A stretch of DNA of 64,000 nt from Oscillospiraceae bacterium (GCA_014799385.1 JAAVIC010000002.1:59700-123699); one strand, 5' to 3'. Positions 1 through 8,490 are shown, counted from the first letter of the stretch. A program made the numbers and translations. Notes: generated by a model not told the origin, from the sequence alone.

Positions 1-98
1 ATTATAATCCCCAAATCCGTTCGCGATAAATTAAGAGAACCGTAAAGGCTGCTTTTTCCAACACCATTTACACCGCCTATAATCGTGTAGGTTTTCAT
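1..98 (-). CDS. P-loop NTPase/kinase, zeta-toxin-like (N-terminus only)
   Basis: Only the first 32 codons are inside the window; the gene runs off the left edge on the minus strand. The start MKTYTIIGGVNGVGKSS carries a Walker A (GGVNGVGKS) at residues 8-16, as in zeta-toxin-like and small-molecule kinase P-loop proteins. Its ATG overlaps the purN stop codon (ATGA), so it is translationally coupled as the last visible gene of the purine operon. The substrate cannot be judged from this fragment; zeta-like ATPase is an inference from the spacing and sequence of the P-loop. Confidence 0.6.
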   Translation of the reverse strand, partial: MKTYTIIGGVNGVGKSSLYGSLNLSRTDLGII

Positions 99-730
99 TG
101 TTCGCTGTCCTCAACGTATGCCTTACCGTCTCTAATCGTAATTCTGTCCTCGCAGAACAGCGAAACCGCCTTTGGCAGCAGCTTCCATTCAACATTTTCC
201 ATTATTTTTTTCTGGAGAGATTCGGGAGTTTCGTCATTGGCAACGTTCACCGTACCTTGGAGGATAATCGCGCCCGCGTCCGCTTTTTCGTTGACAAAAT
301 GGATAGTCGCGCCCGATACCTTCACACCGTATTCCAACGCGGCTTGGTGAACCTTCAGTCCGTAGAATCCCTCGCCGCAGAAGCTCGGAATCAGAGCGGG
401 GTGAACATTGATGATTTTGTATGGATACTCGCGTGTTACACATTCGTCCAGAATCGTCATAAATCCCGCAAGCACAATTAAATCAGCGTTTTGACGCTTT
501 AATTCCGCAAGGATCGCCTCGCTGTATGATTTGCTGTCGGTGTAATTCTTACGGGGAATTACAACGCTTGGGATTTCGTTCTGTTTCGCTCTTTCAAGCG
601 CGTAAACATCGGGCTTGGAGCTTATCACACAGGTGATTTTTCCTCCCTTGATTTCTCCGCGCTTTTCCGCGTCAATAAGAGCCTGTAAATTGGTTCCGCC
701 GCCCGAAACCAACGCGACAATGTTTTTCAT
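95..730 (-). CDS. purN: Phosphoribosylglycinamide formyltransferase (GART)
   Basis: Transfers the formyl group of 10-formyl-tetrahydrofolate to GAR, the third step of IMP synthesis, in the cytoplasm. At 211 aa it has normal PurN length. The phosphate-binding loop SGGGTNLQAL is at residues 9-18. The catalytic triad is visible as Asn108 and His110 in INVHPALIPSF and Asp151 in the KADAG segment. It ends the recognisable pur genes of this minus-strand operon and overlaps the following P-loop gene by 4 bp. The three unknown paralogues separate it from purM, which usually directly precedes purN. Confidence 0.97.
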   Translation of the reverse strand: MKNIVALVSGGGTNLQALIDAEKRGEIKGGKITCVISSKPDVYALERAKQNEIPSVVIPRKNYTDSKSYSEAILAELKRQNADLIVLAGFMTILDECVTREYPYKIINVHPALIPSFCGEGFYGLKVHQAALEYGVKVSGATIHFVNEKADAGAIILQGTVNVANDETPESLQKKIMENVEWKLLPKAVSLFCEDRITIRDGKAYVEDSEQ

Positions 731-742
731 ATGTTCTCCTTA

Positions 743-1333
743 TCAGTCCTCGTCATCATCGTTGGCATCCATAAGCTGAATCTCAAGACCCGTAAAGCTC
801 GTCTTATCCCGCTCGGAATCGTCCACAAAGGGTTCGGTGTATTCCGCCGTCACAAGTATGGAGTCGCCAATTCCCAAGTCGCGGATAACGTCCTTGTCCA
901 CGCCCATCATAACCGCCTCGAACCAGTCATCACCCATAATTGTTACCGTTCCGCCGAACAGCGTTTTGGGGTCTGACTCGATATAGAAATCCTTGGGATT
1001 AAGGCAGATTCCGAATGTGTTCACTACCTTGCCGTTGAGGGTGTAGCACATCAGACCCAAGTCGTCCCATGCGTAGTTTACCCGCTTGGTTACAGGCTCA
1101 TTGTGCATTTCCTCGAGGAACTCTTTGTCCTCTTTGTCGGTTTTGAATTTCACCGCGCGGGGCTTTCCAAGAACCGCCGCGAACGCGTCAATGTGCATCG
1201 GGATTTCCAGCTTTTTCCCATCGATTATGAATCCATCGTTCCGAATATCGATTTTCATACTCTTTGAACTCTCGGAAACCTCCGTTGAGGGTGTCTTATT
1301 ATTTTTGTTTAACAGTTTGTCAAAAAGTCCCAT
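743..1333 (-). CDS. Unknown protein, third copy of a tandem paralogue trio
   Basis: A 196-aa soluble protein without signal peptide or membrane segment. It is clearly homologous to the two genes upstream of it (1352-1996 and 2002-2589). Shared blocks are MGLF at the start, SERSKSMTIDI-like near residue 25, a G-K-x-x-E-I-P-x-H-I-D-A segment, VLGKPR, the motif NYAWDDLGLMCYTLNGK near residue 90, and a C-terminal D/E-rich tail here. The YAWDDLGL pattern resembles small uncharacterised DUF families found near immunity-type genes, but I cannot name one securely. It lies 12 bp before purN and is presumably co-transcribed with it. Confidence 0.85.
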   Translation of the reverse strand: MGLFDKLLNKNNKTPSTEVSESSKSMKIDIRNDGFIIDGKKLEIPMHIDAFAAVLGKPRAVKFKTDKEDKEFLEEMHNEPVTKRVNYAWDDLGLMCYTLNGKVVNTFGICLNPKDFYIESDPKTLFGGTVTIMGDDWFEAVMMGVDKDVIRDLGIGDSILVTAEYTEPFVDDSERDKTSFTGLEIQLMDANDDDED

Positions 1334-1351
1334 TTTGAAATCCTTTCATGC

Positions 1352-1996
1352 TTATTTTTGAGCGTTCGCCTTTTCCGCCAAAGACCTTTGGAGCATTTCA
1401 AGGGCAAGCGCGTCCGTTTTACTGCTCGAGGGCACATAATCGTCGTTAGCCGCGATATTGATTCTTTGGAAACTTGTTTCGTCTGTTTTGGAAATCCTTT
1501 GATTGTAGTCGATAAGATTGGCTATTACCGAGTATTTTCCAATGATTGCTTTTTCCTTCTTTCCGCGTTTTATTACCGGCAGCCAATGCTGTTCGTTTAT
1601 TGTGAGCGTGCCGCCGAACATCATACGGGGAGCAGCGTCTGATTCATGTTTGCTTGGACTAAGATACACGCAGAACGAGTTGACCGTTTTTCCGTCATAT
1701 GTGTAGCATTCCAGCCCCAATTCGTCCCATGTATAGTTTGCGCGATTCGTCACAGGTTCGCCGCTTATTTCCTCCAGGAACTCGCGCATTGCGTCCGTTG
1801 TTTCACATTCCGTGACGCGCGGCTCTCCGAAAACGGCTTTGAACGCGTCAATATGAGACGGAATATCAAATTCCTTGCCGTTTATCATAAGGCGGTCATC
1901 GCGAATGTCGATAGTGATCCCTTTAGAACGCTCGGAAATCTCCACAGGTCTTAAATTGCTTGTATCCAATGTTTTCTTCTTGCCGAATAATCCCAT
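1352..1996 (-). CDS. Unknown protein, second copy of a tandem paralogue trio
   Basis: 214 aa, the longest and most diverged of three paralogues between purM and purN. It keeps the MGLFGKKK start, an SERSKGITIDI segment, IPSHIDAFKAVFGEPR, NYTWDELGLECYTYDGK and the FGGTLTINEQHWLPV block. The C-terminus has an extra helical, Ala/Lys-rich stretch absent from its sisters. There is no signal peptide, membrane segment or known catalytic motif. Neighbours are 5-18 bp away, so this is one transcription unit. Function is unknown. Confidence 0.85.
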   Translation of the reverse strand: MGLFGKKKTLDTSNLRPVEISERSKGITIDIRDDRLMINGKEFDIPSHIDAFKAVFGEPRVTECETTDAMREFLEEISGEPVTNRANYTWDELGLECYTYDGKTVNSFCVYLSPSKHESDAAPRMMFGGTLTINEQHWLPVIKRGKKEKAIIGKYSVIANLIDYNQRISKTDETSFQRINIAANDDYVPSSSKTDALALEMLQRSLAEKANAQK

Positions 1997-2001
1997 TGAT
2001 T

Positions 2002-2589
2002 TTAATCTCCTTTATAGAGTTGAATTTCAATCGCCGAAAAGCTCGTTTCATCGCGCGTGGAATCGTCCTGATAATAGTCGCTGTATGAGGCGGTCAGCGA
2101 GAGCTCGCCAAGAATAACGTCCCGCGATGTATCATCGTCATCACCCGACATTACTATCGGCAGCCAGTGCTGTCCGTTTATCGTGATTTTGCCGCCGAAA
2201 TGCATTTTGGGATTAGCAGGGGAGTTGTGGGTTTGCTGCCTGAGATGTATTCCGAACGCGTTTATGACCTTGCCGTTGAGGGTGTAACACATCAGACCCA
2301 AATCGTCCCACGCGTAATTTACGCGGTTGGTTACAGGTGCGCCCTCCATTTCCTCCAAAAACGCTCTCATTTCGGGGGTAGTGTTGAACTTCACCGTGCG
2401 GGGATTTCCTAGAATCGCCGATAATGCGTCAACGTGCATCGGAATTTCAAACTTTTTTCCGTTGATTACAAAGCAGTCGCCTTGAATATCGATCGTCATA
2501 CTCTTTGAACGCTCGGAAATCCGCGCGGGTGTGTTCTTCTGTTTATTCTTGTTAAAAAGCCTATTAAACAGGTTGCCAAAAAATCCCAT
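2002..2589 (-). CDS. Unknown protein, first copy of a tandem paralogue trio
   Basis: 195 aa. Start [17 protein letters not shown] is basic and amphipathic but lacks a cleavable signal. The body shares SERSKSMTIDI, IPMHVDALSAILGNPR, NYAWDDLGLMCYTLNGK and FGGKITINGQHWLPI with the next two genes. Its start codon overlaps the purM stop by one base (TAATG), so it is translationally coupled to purM. Similarity to the 743-1333 copy is especially strong around the WDDLGL block. No function can be assigned. Confidence 0.85.
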   Translation of the reverse strand: MGFFGNLFNRLFNKNKQKNTPARISERSKSMTIDIQGDCFVINGKKFEIPMHVDALSAILGNPRTVKFNTTPEMRAFLEEMEGAPVTNRVNYAWDDLGLMCYTLNGKVINAFGIHLRQQTHNSPANPKMHFGGKITINGQHWLPIVMSGDDDDTSRDVILGELSLTASYSDYYQDDSTRDETSFSAIEIQLYKGD

Positions 2590-3623
2590 TACTCGAAAAC
2601 TACCTCTCCTTCACCGGAAATCGTTTCGCCGATAACGAAAGCGTCCTCGCCGTTTGCCTTGAGGATCTCGACCGCCTTGTCCGCGTTTTCCTTATCTACG
2701 CAGATCGCCATTCCGACACCCATATTGAACGTGTTGAACATATCGTGCTCGGGGATATTGCCTTCTTTTTGCAGAAGTCCGAAGATAGGCGGGATATTCC
2801 AACTTCCCTTGCGGATTTTCGCGGAGATTCCATCGGGGAGCATACGCGGGATATTCTCGTAAAATCCGCCCCCCGTGATATGCGAGATACCCTTGACATC
2901 CACCTTGGAAATCAAGTCCAGAATAGGCTTTACATAGATTTTTGTGGGAGTGAGCAGCGCGTCGCCGAGGCTCATTCCAAGCTCGGGAACAAGTGTGCGG
3001 AGCTTTTGCTCGTTGATGTTGAACACGCGCCGAACCAACGAAAATCCGTTGGAGTGAACGCCGCTTGACGCAAGTCCGATAATCGCGTCACCCTCTTTGA
3101 TTTTCGTGTTGTCAAGAATCTTCGACTTATCCACGATTCCAGTGGAGTAGCCCGCGATGTCGTATTCGTCCTCTGCCATCATTCCGGGGTGTTCCGCCGT
3201 TTCGCCGCCGACCAGCGCGCAGCCCGCCATAACGCAGCCGTCCGCAACGCCCTTGACAATTTCGGCAACCTTTTCGGGAACGTTCTTCCCAATCGCAATA
3301 TAATCCAGGAAATACAGCGGTTTCGCGCCGCAGCAGATTATATCGTTTACGCACATCGCCACCGCGTCAATTCCGATAGTATCGTGCTTGTTCAGCAGCA
3401 TGGCGATTTTCAGCTTTGTGCCTACGCCGTCCGTGCCAGACACGAGAACCGGCTCGCTCATTCCTTTGAGGTCGAGCGCGAACAGTCCGCCGAATCCGCC
3501 GATTCCTGAAATGCACCCCGGGATTTTAGTACGCTCCACATCATTCTTCATCAACCGCACGGACTCATAGCCCGCCGTTACGTCTACGCCTGCCGCCTTG
3601 TAGCTTTCACTGTAACTTTTCAT
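2589..3623 (-). CDS. purM: Phosphoribosylformylglycinamidine cyclo-ligase (AIR synthetase)
   Basis: Makes AIR from FGAM with ATP, the fifth step of purine synthesis; cytoplasmic dimer. 344 aa matches the family. Signature segments are [10 protein letters not shown] (about residues 63-72), [17 protein letters not shown] (about 91-107), [10 protein letters not shown] (about 138-147) and the C-terminal [13 protein letters not shown]. The start ATG has AAGGAG seven bases upstream. The 5' gap contains two of the structured elements described separately (3644-3755 and 3771-3872), the nearer one leading directly into this Shine-Dalgarno sequence. Confidence 0.97.
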   Translation of the reverse strand: MKSYSESYKAAGVDVTAGYESVRLMKNDVERTKIPGCISGIGGFGGLFALDLKGMSEPVLVSGTDGVGTKLKIAMLLNKHDTIGIDAVAMCVNDIICCGAKPLYFLDYIAIGKNVPEKVAEIVKGVADGCVMAGCALVGGETAEHPGMMAEDEYDIAGYSTGIVDKSKILDNTKIKEGDAIIGLASSGVHSNGFSLVRRVFNINEQKLRTLVPELGMSLGDALLTPTKIYVKPILDLISKVDVKGISHITGGGFYENIPRMLPDGISAKIRKGSWNIPPIFGLLQKEGNIPEHDMFNTFNMGVGMAICVDKENADKAVEILKANGEDAFVIGETISGEGEVVFE

Positions 3624-3643
3624 CTTAACTCCTTATCTAAATG

Positions 3644-3755
3644 GCAAATCCAAAACCGCACAGATGAAATTTGGCTTCGCCAAATTTCATCTGTGCTCGC
3701 CTGCCTGTCACAACTCCGCTTACGCTCCGTTGCGACAGGCGCGTTTTGAATTTGC
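3644..3755 (-). repeat. Structured intergenic element A, upstream of purM
   Basis: Read on the minus strand, the outer arm GCAAATTCAAAAC pairs with GTTTTGGATTTGC. Inside are hairpin P2 (CCTGTCGCAAC with GTTGTGACAGG, one G-U) and hairpin P3 (GCACAGATGAAATTTGGC, loop GAA, perfect complement), followed by CGG and the closing arm. After the closing arm comes CATTTAGATAAGGAG, so the element runs into the purM ribosome-binding site. The same 3' flank occurs after element J before ylbF. Confidence 0.85.
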
Positions 3756-3770
3756 ATGATATCTTGATTT

Positions 3771-3872
3771 GAAATTCCGAAACCGCTCAAATGAGCAAAG
3801 CTCATTTGAGCTAGCCGAGCGACCCGCTACACCGCAAAGCGGTATAGCGGCTCGCTCGCTTTTCGGAATTTC
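3771..3872 (-). repeat. Structured intergenic element B, upstream of purM (tandem with A)
   Basis: Minus-strand reading: outer stem GAAATTCCGAAA with TTTCGGAATTTC; P2 begins GCGAGCGA and closes TCGCTCGG, with inner stem CCGCTATACCGC, loop TTT, GCGGTGTAGCGG; linker CTAG; P3 GCTCAAATGAGC, loop TTT, GCTCATTTGAGC; then GG and the closing arm. The outer-stem sequence differs from neighbour A while the architecture is the same. Confidence 0.85.
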
Positions 3873-3970
3873 CTGCGATTTCCATACATTGTTTTGTATT
3901 ATAACGCTCAGAACTGCGCCTTTTATACGCTATCTTGGATTATATTGCGCCGAACCGCGCTAATAATGGA

Positions 3971-4744
3971 TTATGCCGAGTGAATCTCGTAATCCTTTTG
4001 CCTGTACTGCACAATCACTTGCTTGCCGACAATCGTAATCGCCTTTTTCGGACACTCCGAAAAACAGCGGTAACACATCGTGCACCTATCTCCCGAAATC
4101 GCCTTGCCGTCCGAGACCTTGATATTTCCCATCGGGCAAAGCCGTTCGCAAGCACCGCAGCCAACGCATTTTTCCACATTGATTTTCGGATTTTGCGTGT
4201 AGCTTTTGGTCTTGTTATAAAACCACAGTCGCTGCCCGAACAGTCCCGCAATACGATAGAACACGTTCAGACCGACTTGCGGAGGTTTGCCGTTGAGATA
4301 CGCTTTCGCGGCACTGTCGATTTTGTCCGCTGCCGCCGCGATGATTTTCCGATTTTCCTCCGGCGGCACTTTCAGCAGCTTCACATCGCCGATACAGTCG
4401 GGCATTTTTATATGCAGACCGCCCGTGATATTCGCGCCGAGCTTTTTCAGGATACGCGCCGAAACTCCCGCGCCATCGCCGCTGAACAATCCCATTGTCG
4501 CGATTATAAACACGTTTTTTCCGTTCCAAAGCGCGGAATTATCGTTTATGAAATCGCGGACGATCTTCGGTATATTGCTGTAATAAACGGGATACGCAAG
4601 CACAATGTCCGAATCCTCCGAAAGCGCAGAAACAGCCGCTTTATTCTCAATCGGATAAGCCTTGTTATCCGCTCCCGTCTTCTCCAGAAAACGTTCAACG
4701 CAGAATTTAGTGTTTCCCGTGCCGCTGAAGTAAATTCCTGTCAT
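3971..4744 (-). CDS. EFR1-type ferredoxin: flavodoxin-like domain plus two [4Fe-4S] clusters
   Basis: 257 aa. The N-terminal half is flavodoxin-like, with the FMN phosphate loop YFSGTGNTKFC at residues 5-15. The C-terminal half carries two ferredoxin motifs, CVGCGACERLCP and CTMCYRCFSECP. This matches the EFR1 family of predicted electron-transfer proteins. It is an odd member of a purine operon, sitting between purF and purM. Clostridial PurF can itself carry an Fe-S cluster, so a link is possible but unproven. Only the minimal element C and its own start precede it. Confidence 0.9.
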   Translation of the reverse strand: MTGIYFSGTGNTKFCVERFLEKTGADNKAYPIENKAAVSALSEDSDIVLAYPVYYSNIPKIVRDFINDNSALWNGKNVFIIATMGLFSGDGAGVSARILKKLGANITGGLHIKMPDCIGDVKLLKVPPEENRKIIAAAADKIDSAAKAYLNGKPPQVGLNVFYRIAGLFGQRLWFYNKTKSYTQNPKINVEKCVGCGACERLCPMGNIKVSDGKAISGDRCTMCYRCFSECPKKAITIVGKQVIVQYRQKDYEIHSA

Positions 4745-4757
4745 TTATTTTTGATTT

Positions 4758-4797
4758 GGAACTCCGAAACCGAGCGAACTCGCTTTTCGGAATTTCC
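4758..4797 (-). repeat. Minimal structured element C, upstream of the EFR1 gene
   Basis: Minus strand: GGAAATTCCGAAA, then GCGAGTTCGCTCGG, then TTTCGGAGTTCC. Only the outer stem and the GCGAG/CTCG part of P2 remain; the variable inner stem and P3 are missing. It ends about 14 bp before the start codon of the next gene. It reads as a deletion derivative of the longer elements. Confidence 0.65.
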
Positions 4798-4816
4798 TGC
4801 GTTCTCCGTACGCTTA

Positions 4817-6241
4817 TCATTCCTCAAACTTAGTCTCGAACTTGTCCTTGGGGAACTCGTCGGGAACATCAATGGGATATTTGCCCGTGAAACAGCCGCT
4901 GCAGAACCCGCATTTCGGATTTTCGGCGATTTTGACCACGTTTTCGGTGCTGAGGAATCCGAGCGAATCCACGCCGATAATCTCCGCGATTTCTTCTACC
5001 GTGTGCTTGTTTGCGATAAGGTTATCTTTGCTGTCGATGTCAGTTCCGAAAAAACACTCCGAGATGAACGGCGGCGCGGAGATACGCATATGGATCTCCT
5101 TCGCTCCCGCGTTTCGGAGCAGCTTTACCACCTTCGCGGAGGTCGTTCCGCGGACAATGCTGTCGTCTACCAACACCACGCGCTTTCCTTCAACGGTTTC
5201 GCGGATTACGTTCAGCTTGATTTTAACCGCGTTTTCACGCATTCCCTGTGTCGGTTGGATAAAGGTTCTGCCGATATAGCGGTTCTTGATGAATCCCACA
5301 CCGTACGGAATACCCGATTCTTGTGAAAATCCGAGTGCCGCGTCCAGACCGCTGTCGGGGCAGCCGATAACCACGTCAGCCTCGCACGGATGTTCCTGTG
5401 CGAGGAATCTCCCCGCGCGCAGCCGCGCCTTATGAACCGACGCTCCCTCGATAACCGAGTCGGGGCGCGCGAAATACACATACTCAAACACGCACATTGA
5501 CGAGGGTCGACCGCAGTGAGTTTTGATGCTGTCCACGCCTTTTTCGTCAATCACCACGATTTCCCCCGGCTCAATATCACGCACGAACTTCGCGCCAATG
5601 CTGTCAAACGCGCAGGATTCGCTTGCCACAACGTATCCCTCGTCATTCGGGAGCGCGCCGAGCGCAAGCGGTCTGAATCCGTTCGGGTCGCGCGCCGCAA
5701 TCAGCTTTTTCGGCGACATAATCACCAACGAATATGCGCCTTTGATTTTATGCATAGCGCGCTCCACCGACTCTTGAATCGAGCCGCACTCCAATCTCTC
5801 GCGGGTTATCGCGTAGGAAATCACCTCGGTGTCGCTGGTGCTGTGGAATATCGCGCCCTGAAGCTCGAACTCCCGCCGCAGATCCAGCGCGTTGATGAGA
5901 TTTCCGTTATGCGCGATCGCCAACGCGCCTTTGATATGCCGAACCGTCATAGGCTGGCAGTTAGCGTTGTTGACGTTGCCGGTAGTGGAGTAACGCACGT
6001 GACCGATGGCGATTTTGCCGTCCTCAAATTCGTCCAAAACGCGCTGGTTAAACACTTCGTTCACCAGACCAACACCCTTATGGGTATTGAACACTCCGCG
6101 CTCGTTGACAACGATTCCGCAGCTTTCCTGACCGCGGTGCTGAAGCGCGTACAGCCCGAAATACACGGACGATGCCACGTTAGCGGGTTTGTTGGTGTAA
6201 ATGCCGAAAACTCCGCATTCCTCATGAATACTATTGAACAT
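4817..6241 (-). CDS. purF: Amidophosphoribosyltransferase
   Basis: Committed step of purine synthesis: PRPP plus glutamine to phosphoribosylamine. 474 aa, normal for the Bacillus-type enzyme. Residues MFNSIHEE form a short propeptide before the nucleophile Cys9 (CGVFGIY). The glutaminase domain shows HRGQESCGI and HNGNL; the PRTase domain has the PRPP loop VLVDDSIVRGTT near residue 347. The C-terminal PKCGFCSGCFTGKYP supplies Cys residues typical of Fe-S-bearing PurF. Element D lies in its 5' gap. Confidence 0.97.
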   Translation of the reverse strand: MFNSIHEECGVFGIYTNKPANVASSVYFGLYALQHRGQESCGIVVNERGVFNTHKGVGLVNEVFNQRVLDEFEDGKIAIGHVRYSTTGNVNNANCQPMTVRHIKGALAIAHNGNLINALDLRREFELQGAIFHSTSDTEVISYAITRERLECGSIQESVERAMHKIKGAYSLVIMSPKKLIAARDPNGFRPLALGALPNDEGYVVASESCAFDSIGAKFVRDIEPGEIVVIDEKGVDSIKTHCGRPSSMCVFEYVYFARPDSVIEGASVHKARLRAGRFLAQEHPCEADVVIGCPDSGLDAALGFSQESGIPYGVGFIKNRYIGRTFIQPTQGMRENAVKIKLNVIRETVEGKRVVLVDDSIVRGTTSAKVVKLLRNAGAKEIHMRISAPPFISECFFGTDIDSKDNLIANKHTVEEIAEIIGVDSLGFLSTENVVKIAENPKCGFCSGCFTGKYPIDVPDEFPKDKFETKFEE

Positions 6242-6341
6242 ATTTTTTATATCCCCTAGAATTTACCTTTTGATGGAACGGTAGAAACGCGCGTTTATGC
6301 CGTTCCTAATTTTAATTTGAAATTCCGATTATCTTGATTTG

Positions 6342-6440
6342 CAAATCCCGAACCGCTCCAACGAGCTTTGCCCGTTTGAGCTAGCCGAGTGAAATTGCCT
6401 CCGTTTTACTGCGACAATTTCGCTCGCTTTCGCGATTTGC
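6342..6440 (-). repeat. Structured intergenic element D, between purC and purF
   Basis: Minus strand: outer stem GCAAATCGCGAA with TTCGGGATTTGC (one mismatch). P2 opens GCGAGCGAAATTG and closes CAATTTCACTCGG; linker CTAG; P3 GCTCAAACGGGC, loop AAA, GCTCGTTGGAGC with two imperfect pairs. The pairings are more worn than in other copies. The rest of the 233-bp gap shows nothing else I recognise beyond AT-rich spacer. Confidence 0.75.
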
Positions 6441-6474
6441 CTGCGACTCCGGTATGCCGTTCCGCAGCCACTTA

Positions 6475-7191
6475 TTATTTGCCGAAGATTCTTCTCATCA
6501 TTTCGTTGTACGCGTCTTCTACGCCGCCCATATCACGGCGGAAACGATCCTTGTCGAGCTTCTCATGAGTGGTGGAATCCCAGAAACGGCAAGTATCGGG
6601 CGAAATTTCGTCCGCGAGGAGAATCTCACCGTGGAAACGTCCGAACTCGATTTTGAAGTCAATCAAATCAACATTGATTTCCTTAAAGAACTTCAGCATA
6701 AACTCGTTCACCTTAAACGCATACTTCGCGATGGTGTCGATTTCCTCCTTGGTTGCGAGGTCGAGCGCAAGCGCGTAGTAATCATTAATGAACGGGTCGC
6801 CGAGGTCGTCATTCTTGTAGCTGAACTCCAGAGTGGGGCAAGAGAGCTTTCTGCCCTCCTCAATGCCGAGCTTTTTGGAGAAGCTGCCCGCTGCGACATT
6901 GCGGACGATTACCTCAAGCGGAACGATCTCCACCTTTTTAACCAGCGTTTCGCGGTCGGAAAGCTCCTCCACAAGGTGCGTGGGAACGCCCTCTTTTTCG
7001 AGCAGACCGAACATATAGTTGGTCATCTTGTTGTTGATTACGCCCTTGCCGATGATCGTGCCTTTCTTTTCGCCGTTGAACGCAGTCGCATCGTCCTTGT
7101 AGTCAACGATTACCAGATCCGGGTCGCTTGTTGCGAATACCTTCTTTGCCTTGCCCTCATAGAGCTGCTCACCTTTAGTTACGTTTGCCAT
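6475..7191 (-). CDS. purC: SAICAR synthetase
   Basis: Joins CAIR and aspartate with ATP to give SAICAR. 238 aa, the size of single-domain PurC. Family segments are YEGKAKKVF (residues 11-19), [33 protein letters not shown] and the C-terminal [18 protein letters not shown] precedes the ATG at good spacing. It follows the HAD gene by 18 bp and precedes purF, separated by element D. Confidence 0.97.
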   Translation of the reverse strand: MANVTKGEQLYEGKAKKVFATSDPDLVIVDYKDDATAFNGEKKGTIIGKGVINNKMTNYMFGLLEKEGVPTHLVEELSDRETLVKKVEIVPLEVIVRNVAAGSFSKKLGIEEGRKLSCPTLEFSYKNDDLGDPFINDYYALALDLATKEEIDTIAKYAFKVNEFMLKFFKEINVDLIDFKIEFGRFHGEILLADEISPDTCRFWDSTTHEKLDKDRFRRDMGGVEDAYNEMMRRIFGK

Positions 7192-7209
7192 TTTAGTTTC
7201 CTCCTGATT

Positions 7210-7863
7210 TTAATTTACAATTTTCACTATTTCCTCGGCTGACGAAACGATGTGTGTCGCCCCCGCCGTTTCAAGCTCCTCACGGCTTCCATAGCCGTAT
7301 AGAACCCCTATGCTGTCTATTCCGACGGATTTCGCTCCGTCTATGTCATAAAGTCTGTCGCCCACCATCACCGCGCTGCTAAGCTCGGGGTTACCGCAGA
7401 GCCTTAACGCGTTTCGTATGATGTCCTCTTTGCTGCACGAACGCCCGCTTGGTTCTCCACCGCATACCGCCGTGAAAAACCCGTCAATCCCGAATCCCGC
7501 AATGACTTGATTCGCGAAATGAATGGGTTTGGTGGTCGCCAACGCAAGGATTATCCCCGCCGCTTTCAGCCGTTCAAGCATATCGTAAACCCCGTCAAAC
7601 AGTGCCGCGTCCGTTACGCAGATGTCCTTATACCGCTTGCGGTAGGTATTCGCCGCGATTTGCGAGTCCTCTGCGGAAAATCCGCAGAACTCCGTAAATG
7701 AGTATTCCAGCGGCGGTCCGAGAAATTTCCGCAGCGTTTTTTCATCGGGAATTTCTCGCTCCATCTCTGTGAGCGCGTATTTTAGGGAGTTGAAAATCCC
7801 CGGTGATGAGTCGACAATCGTTCCGTCCAAATCAAAAAGAACCGTTTTGTACCGCATTTCCAT
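7210..7863 (-). CDS. HAD-superfamily phosphatase (Gph/phosphoglycolate-phosphatase-like)
   Basis: 217 aa, class with an alpha-helical cap. Motif I FDLDGTIVDS (residues 10-19) has the nucleophile and acid Asp pair; motif II is in ALATTKP; motif III/IV is MVGDRLYDIDGAKSVGI. It lies 5 bp downstream of purE and 18 bp upstream of purC, so it is in the purine operon. The substrate is unknown; a nucleotide or sugar phosphate repair role would fit the context, but this is inference. Confidence 0.9.
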   Translation of the reverse strand: MEMRYKTVLFDLDGTIVDSSPGIFNSLKYALTEMEREIPDEKTLRKFLGPPLEYSFTEFCGFSAEDSQIAANTYRKRYKDICVTDAALFDGVYDMLERLKAAGIILALATTKPIHFANQVIAGFGIDGFFTAVCGGEPSGRSCSKEDIIRNALRLCGNPELSSAVMVGDRLYDIDGAKSVGIDSIGVLYGYGSREELETAGATHIVSSAEEIVKIVN

Positions 7864-7868
7864 ACGGA

Positions 7869-8369
7869 TTACAGGTTCTTCAGCTCTTCTTGGAGCTTGC
7901 GGTCTTTTTCGTTCACTTGGTCGGTCATTTCTGCTCTCGCGGCGGCAAGTTTGTCCGCCAGAACCTCATCGGAGAGGGCGAGCATCTGAATCGCCAGAAT
8001 CGCGGCATTTTTCGCGCCGTCCACCGCGACCGTAGCCACGGGGATTCCGGACGGCATCTGAACCGTTGCCAGCAGCGCGTCCAGACCGTTAAAGCTGCCT
8101 CCGCCGCACGGGATTCCGATAACGGGGAGGGTAGTGTTCGCTGCGGCAACTCCCGCCAGATGAGCCGCCATACCCGCCGCGCAGATAATTACACCGAATC
8201 CGTTCGCGCGCGCGTTCCCCACGAACTCGCTTACCGCCTCGGGGGTTCTGTGCGCGGACATAACGCGGCATTCGTACTCCACACCGTAGCTTTTAAGCTC
8301 CGCGAGAGCCTTTTTGACTACGGGCAAATCGCTGTCGCTGCCCATAATTACGGCAACCTTTTTTGACAT
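7869..8369 (-). CDS. purE: N5-carboxyaminoimidazole ribonucleotide mutase
   Basis: Converts N5-CAIR to CAIR. 166 aa from the ATG that follows a GGAGGAG site; a start five codons upstream is less likely because it sits inside that site. Class I PurE signatures: GSDSD (10-14), MSAHRTPE (about 39-46) and GIPCGGGSFNGLDALLATVQMP. No purK is seen nearby. It is the first structural gene of the operon, behind a leader ORF and hairpin. Confidence 0.96.
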   Translation of the reverse strand: MSKKVAVIMGSDSDLPVVKKALAELKSYGVEYECRVMSAHRTPEAVSEFVGNARANGFGVIICAAGMAAHLAGVAAANTTLPVIGIPCGGGSFNGLDALLATVQMPSGIPVATVAVDGAKNAAILAIQMLALSDEVLADKLAAARAEMTDQVNEKDRKLQEELKNL

Positions 8370-8386
8370 TTCAATCTCCTCCAATC

Positions 8387-8416
8387 AAAAATAGCTGTAT
8401 TTGGGGATACAGCTAT
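8387..8416 (-). terminator. Attenuator-like terminator hairpin before purE
   Basis: Minus strand: perfect 10-bp stem ATAGCTGTAT, loop CCCCAA, ATACAGCTAT, followed by TTTT. It lies between the leader ORF and the purE Shine-Dalgarno site, so transcription of the operon must read through it. That makes it an attenuator candidate rather than an operon end. Confidence 0.7.
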
Positions 8417-8418
8417 AC

Positions 8419-8490
8419 TCATAACTTATTTTTGAGTGCAAAAATACCGTAAAAATCACTGAAATCTCGGAAAAACACAACTTTGTTCAT
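8419..8490 (-). CDS. Leader peptide of the pur operon, 23 aa, Phe-rich
   Basis: Too short for routine gene calling. ATG is preceded by AGGAGA at about 8 bp. The peptide starts MNKVVFFRDFSDFYGIF and ends in LKNKL; five of 23 residues are Phe, with one Tyr. Its TGA stop lies 2 bp before the terminator hairpin at 8391-8416, and ACTCA/TGAGT near its 3' end can form a competing stem. This layout resembles translation-coupled attenuation leaders. Expression is not proven. Confidence 0.55.
   Translation of the reverse strand: MNKVVFFRDFSDFYGIFALKNKL

Noticed and set aside
3935..5326. Long open frame on the plus strand opposite the EFR1 gene and purF
   Set aside because: It is the antisense shadow of two clear genes; the protein lacks any family pattern and no RBS precedes it.
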